Origin: Tetrahymena elliotti 4EA
Lineage: Eukaryota; Ciliophora; Oligohymenophorea; Hymenostomatida; Tetrahymenidae
Length of the DNA stretch: 64,000 nt
NCBI GenBank assembly: GCA_000231825.2
Contig: JH720339.1
Span: 363,890 to 427,889, forward strand
Reading direction: 5' to 3'
Part shown: one piece after another, positions 59,971 through 64,000 of the stretch
Layout of the letters: each line of letters opens with the position of its first letter
Numbering within the stretch: the stretch's first letter is position 1
Translations under genes and position numbers: made by a program
Notes under the pieces: generated by a model
Seen by the model: the letters and a program-made list of their open reading frames with translations, nothing else
Told to the model about the DNA's origin: nothing
Databases searched by the model: none

Positions 59971-60954
59971 ATGTAGCATTAGGAACTTGATGAAGAAGAA
60001 TAAAAAAGCAGTACTACCGATATTCATGCTTTGTTGGAGAAATTTGAATGTACTGTTTGCTTAGAAGTAGCAAAAGAACCTGTTGTCACAGAATGTGGTC
60101 ATTTATTTTGGTAATTTTATTTATTTAAGATTAGCATTCTAATAAAACAAATCTTTTTAAATATAGTTGGCCTTGCTTGTATAAGGTAGTTTAAGAGATT
60201 ATATTTTATAGTTCATTTAATGTTTGAGAAGAATAAATTTAAATATGGTTTAAAAGATTATGTTTTTAGCAAATAACAATAAATATTCTAAAAACTTGCT
60301 TATTTTTTGTTAAAATTATAAAGTGGCTGAATTAAAATAATGAATATTTAGTATGTCCAAACTGTAAAAATGGAATTAAAAAGGATTTAATTAGACCTTT
60401 ATATGCTCGTAATGAGGATGATACTCATCAAAAATAGAGGTTCAGTTTTAAATTTAGAAAATATTTCATTTTAATATATTTTTCAATGAATAGAGACTCG
60501 AGTATACCAAAAAGAGCACTACCTCGTCGTTAAAACCCATAAAAAAACCAAAACCACCTTGGTCAAGTAATTGTTTTAAAATTTATTATCAAAAAGAATA
60601 ATAAATATTTTATATTATTGATAAAGAGAGTTTCTTCTGCTAATTTATCTTTAGGAGTAAGCTTTGCAGGTTATGGTTACTTCCCTTCATTGTATGGCTT
60701 ATTAAATGTAAATGAATAAAAATTATTTTATGATTCTGATAAAATATTAAATATTTTATTATTTAGCAATATAAAAATAACATCACAGATTAGCTCGAAT
60801 GTAAATTATCTTATTTTTTCATTTATTATAAATATTTTCTCTTAAATTCTAATTAGCAAATGTCTCTCCAGAAGTTGCTAAACAACCATTATTAGAAAGA
60901 TTTTTTTATATACTATGCATATTATGTATTTTATTTTTAGTGTTTTGTGTCTGA
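59971..60954 (+). CDS. RNF5: RNF5/RNF185/RMA-type membrane RING E3 ligase, 175 aa
   Basis: Seven exons (59971-60110, 60167-60185, 60324-60439, 60494-60561, 60655-60707, 60767-60800, 60857-60954) sum to 176 codons with all phases fitting. The C3HC4 RING reads FECTVCLEVAKEPVVTECGH, then LFCWPCLYKWL and CPNCKNGIKKDLIRPLYAR, the RMA-family pattern. Next come a basic stretch (PKRALPRRQNPQKNQN), a Phe/Gly/Tyr segment (FAGYGYFPSLYG) and a C-terminal TM helix (FFYILCILCILFLVFCV). The RING faces the cytosol from the ER membrane, and the ligase ubiquitinates misfolded proteins with UBE2J/UBE2D enzymes. Length matches RNF5 (180). The donor of intron 4 is GTCAAG, less typical than the others. Confidence 0.93.
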
Positions 60955-61509
60955 AAAAATAAAATAATAAATATTAATATTATTTCAACTTTAGAACAAA
61001 AGATTAATAATTTAAATGTTCTCAAAATATTATTTGATTTCTTTATTTTAAATTCTAAAAACAACTTATGAATTTTTTGATGATAGAATTTAAATTACAA
61101 TCATTTTTACTCACAAAATAAATATTAGGACTTAGATCGAGAAAGTAAAGTTTATAAAATAAATTTCTATTTAGATTCAGATCACAACAATAAGTATTTT
61201 AGATTGGATAGTATTAAAATATTGTTTTTTTTAGCTTATTTGCTTCATAAATATCTTAGTAAATATTGAAAGTAAAGAATAAAATTAAATTTCTTATTAA
61301 AAATTCAAATAACTTCATATTGATTCTAATTATATTTAGATTTATTTTACTTTACATAGTTAGTTAGTTATGAACATAAAAATAAATAGTAAAGAGATTA
61401 AATAAGAAATGAATTGTATTTAGATTAGATTAGTATTACTTTTAAATTTATATAATTTTTTAACTATTTTTTTGAATATGAAAATGTGTTTTTTTTAACT
61501 ACTTTTTAA
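60955..61509. other. AT-rich spacer between convergent genes
   Basis: 3' flanks of the RNF5-like gene and the multipass membrane protein. Nothing else seen. Confidence 0.6.
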
Positions 61510-62649
61510 TCAATCCTTTTTTTCATTATCTTTATTAGATTTTTCATTTAATTCCATTTCAGTTTAATTTTTGTTCTTTTTATCATCGAATTTTATTTTG
61601 ATGAAAACATCAAAAACATTTTTATCTTTTTCATTTTCTGAATTTTCATCTTCACCTTCCTCCTCTTCATAGTCTCCAGATAATATTAAAAACCCAATAA
61701 AATAAAGAAACAATAGCCCATACAATCTAATACCAGTTCTATAAGTAAAAAACAATGCAGGATCTTGGTTAATATTTTCAGATAAAAATAGCTTCTAAGC
61801 TGATTAAAGTAAATTAGACTGAATTAATCCATTATTATAAATCACAGGAGCTAAAATAGTTATTGGTAGTGGAGTAATAGATCCAATTAATAAAGCTTTC
61901 AAATTTGTCATTTTGTAGTTAGTTTTATAAAAATAGTGAAATAGATATCCATTTAAGATAGAATTTACAAAAGTACTCAATTAAATTAAGTAAATATATC
62001 CATCATTCCATATATCCACATAAGATCCTAATAAAACACCTTATAACAGACCCATGCAAATCAACTATCTATTATACTAAGCTAAACGCTCTTTTGTATT
62101 TTCTACTTCAATGTATCTAATTTAATCATCCTTTGTTTATCCTTAATCATCCATTTTATTTTCAAATTAGCTCTAAATTTTTTATGCACTCTAATTGTCT
62201 TTTAAATATTTTTCATAGTTTGAAAATGCTTATCCTTTAGAAATTTCGGTATTTTCAGATTTCTTATTAAATAATTATTAATCATTGCTGAATTCCTATT
62301 ATTAATTTTATGAGTTGTAGCTAAATTAGTCTTAACCAGCACTCTATTTTAAACTTTGAAGTAAATGCTTTTAATCTTTGCTATATCCTAAAACTTAAGT
62401 TGACTATTTGTATTTATAGATTGAATAAAATTATATTATTCCAACTCCCATCAGTAAGTAAGAAGTCATGGAAGGATCAAGATAATAATGAATTGGAAAT
62501 GATGCAGCAGTTCCTATAACATTCCTTATTATGCTTTATTTAAACATTTCTTAGTTTACTTCGCTTAAATACTTAAACATCTAAGTTTAGCGACTTCCTG
62601 CCAATTCGAAAGTCCAAAATTTGTTAAACTTGAACAAGTTTTTCAACAT
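61510..62649 (-). CDS. multipass membrane protein, 379 aa, unknown function
   Basis: An uninterrupted frame of 380 codons. The start MLKNLFKFNKFWTFELAGSR could be a weak presequence. Hydrophobic helices appear near residues 48-80 (YYLDPSMTSYLLMGVGIIQF), then a 120-residue Gln/Asn/Ser-rich loop, then four more helices (LICMGLLQGVLLGSYV; YIYLIQLSTFVNSILNGYLF; ALLIGSITPLPITILAPVIY; LYGLLFLYFIGFLILSG). The C-terminus is acidic then Lys/Asn-rich (EEEEGEDENSENEKDK). No transporter signature is evident. The pattern of two N-terminal and four C-terminal helices could not be matched to a family. Placement next to the two ER-degradation candidates may be chance. Confidence 0.82.
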
Positions 62650-63195
62650 GAAATCTAATACTTTTTTTTGATTATTTTATAATTTCTAGTCAATTTATCT
62701 GTTTGATTACAAATAATATTTACTGTAGCTATCTTTTGAATATGAAAAATAATTTAATTATTTATAAATATCCTTACTAAATTTAAAGTATTTTAGAAAA
62801 CGATTTGGTTCTTTTTTACACAAAAATTTAGCTTTATTTTATTGCAAGCAAATATAATTTTATTCATTCATTCATTTTATTTTTGTTTTTTCAATTTCAA
62901 TTTAAAAAAAAATGTTTTATTTCACTTTATTTTTAACCAAAGCAAAAGTTGTGCTACAAAACCGATAATTACTTTTTGATTTATTTTATGGTTGAAAATT
63001 TATTTTTTTATTTTAGAATAAATTTTGTTAATTTGTAAAAAAATCTATTTGAAGAATCTTATCAAGCAATTTTCGAACTGGTTTTATTTTTAATTTATTG
63101 AATATTGAGAATTTGAATAATGATTAACTGAGCAAAAATTTACTGCCTTTAAAATTAGATAATATAATTATTAAGCTAAGCAATCAATATAAAGC
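62650..63195. other. AT-rich divergent promoter region
   Basis: 546 bp between the membrane protein (-) and the phosphatase (+). Nothing specific recognised. Confidence 0.6.
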
Positions 63196-64000
63196 ATGAT
63201 TTAGTAATAGATTATTCAGTAGCAACAAGGTGTATAATAAATCCCTGTTACATATATATAAGGTTATACTAAAGAGATTCTTGCATAATGTAATTAGGTA
63301 CAGATGATATATTGTCCTAGAGTGGGTATCTAATTTTTATAATCTTTAAGCTGGATTTAATCTTTTTTTATAATATAAAGATGCAAATGATGTAATAGTT
63401 GATGAGAAAATAAATTGCATTCTACCTCCTAATTAAGATAATATTGGAGGTCTATATATAGGAAATTATTAAGCTGCTCTATAAGCAGATCTTTTACTAG
63501 AAAGCAATATAAAAGCTGTTTTAACTGCATCTAAAGAAACTCCTATTTAGTATTAGGCTAGTTTAGTGCCATTTTATATGTGTAAAATAAATTTAGGTTT
63601 ATTTTTAGAAATTTTTAATTTAAATTTAATGAATTAAAGAGTTGGACATGAGCGACAGTGGAGAATTAAATTTAGAATAATTTTTTGAATCATCGTTTTA
63701 ATTTATTGATAATGGAATGAAATTTGGAAATGTTCTTGTCCATTGTCATATGGGTATTTCAAGATCTTCTGCTATTGTACTTGGATATCTAATGAACGCT
63801 AAACAATGGACACTAGAAAAAGCATTATGGGTTTTAAAAGTTAAAAGACCTATTGCAAATCCCAATCCTGGTTTTATGGATAATCTATTTGCATTCGAAT
63901 TAAAATTATTTGGTAAAAATAGCTTAGTAGCTCAGGAAAGGAAATAATCAACTCTACCTCCTTTCTTGAAAGAAATATTAAAAAAATCTCCTGCTAAAGT
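63196..64000 (+). CDS. dual-specificity protein phosphatase (3' end beyond window)
   Basis: Exons 63196-63325, 63381-63581 and 63640 onward join in frame. A Gln-rich leader (MIQQQIIQQQQGVQQIPVTY) precedes the catalytic domain: GGLYIGNYQAALQADLLLES, NIKAVLTAS, FYMQLDMSDSGELNLEQFFE with the general-acid Asp, and VHCHMGISRSSAIVLGYLMN, the C-x5-R active site. A helix (WTLEKALWVLKVKRPIANPN) and GFMDNLFAFELKLFG follow. All catalytic residues are present, and the layout is that of atypical DUSPs such as DUSP12/DUSP22-like enzymes. Substrates are unknown. The frame is still open at the window end (PPFLKEILKKSPAK), so a C-terminal extension exists. Confidence 0.94.

Noticed and set aside
1..64000. tRNA genes or telomeric G4T2 repeats
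   Set aside because: No B-box-like GGTTCRAATCC with a cloverleaf, and no GGGGTT tandem, was found on either strand by eye.

Overview
The window is nuclear (macronuclear-type) DNA of a ciliate close to Tetrahymena. It is very AT-rich, and every recognisable gene uses TAA and TAG as glutamine codons with TGA as the only stop. Introns are AT-rich GT...AG, from 38 to about 830 bp. ORF finders using the standard code therefore break these genes into fragments. A run of 100 N at 10237-10336 marks a scaffold gap. I rebuilt about 25 genes by reading through TAA/TAG and joining exons. For most of the small ones the exon lengths add up to a whole number of codons. I saw no rRNA, tRNA, transposon, CRISPR array or telomeric repeat. 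Layout 1-16 kb: a partial RBR-type ubiquitin ligase (-), WRAP73 (+), a mitochondrial helical protein (-), a small mitochondrial one-TM protein (-), the gap, a four-TM protein (-), LSM5 (+) and a type II pantothenate-kinase-fold protein with altered nucleotide-binding motifs (+). Layout 16-38.5 kb: an XRCC4-like protein (-), ribosomal protein eS25 (+), a cyclic-nucleotide-gated K+ channel (-), a large protein with a Cys-less E2-like domain, a PH-like region and glutamate/glutamine heptads (-), an EF-hand protein (+), HINT1 (-), an SLC25A38-like mitochondrial carrier (+) and a coiled-coil protein (-). Layout 40-50.6 kb: a degenerate-ubiquitin/eS31 fusion (+), NAA50 (+), an Asn/Gln-rich protein (+), a PP2A-like pseudophosphatase directly followed by a normal PP2A catalytic subunit (both -) and HMG-CoA lyase (-). 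Layout 51-64 kb: a VWA protein (-), an N/Q/G-rich protein (-), a HERPUD-like protein (-) facing an RNF5-type ligase (+), a multipass membrane protein (-) and a dual-specificity phosphatase cut by the window end (+). Most neighbours are unrelated, as is usual for this genome type. Two arrangements look meaningful. The PP2A pair is a tandem duplication with a conserved intron, in which one copy lost its metal ligands by conservative changes but kept its frame. The HERPUD-like and RNF5-like genes are both candidate ER-associated degradation parts and share a 441-bp divergent intergenic region. A recurring theme is folds kept without their catalytic residues: pseudo-PP2A, pseudo-PanK, E2 fold without cysteine, and ubiquitin without the usual linkage lysines. 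I did not find a clear multi-gene novel system, and the pseudoenzymes are the most unusual content.
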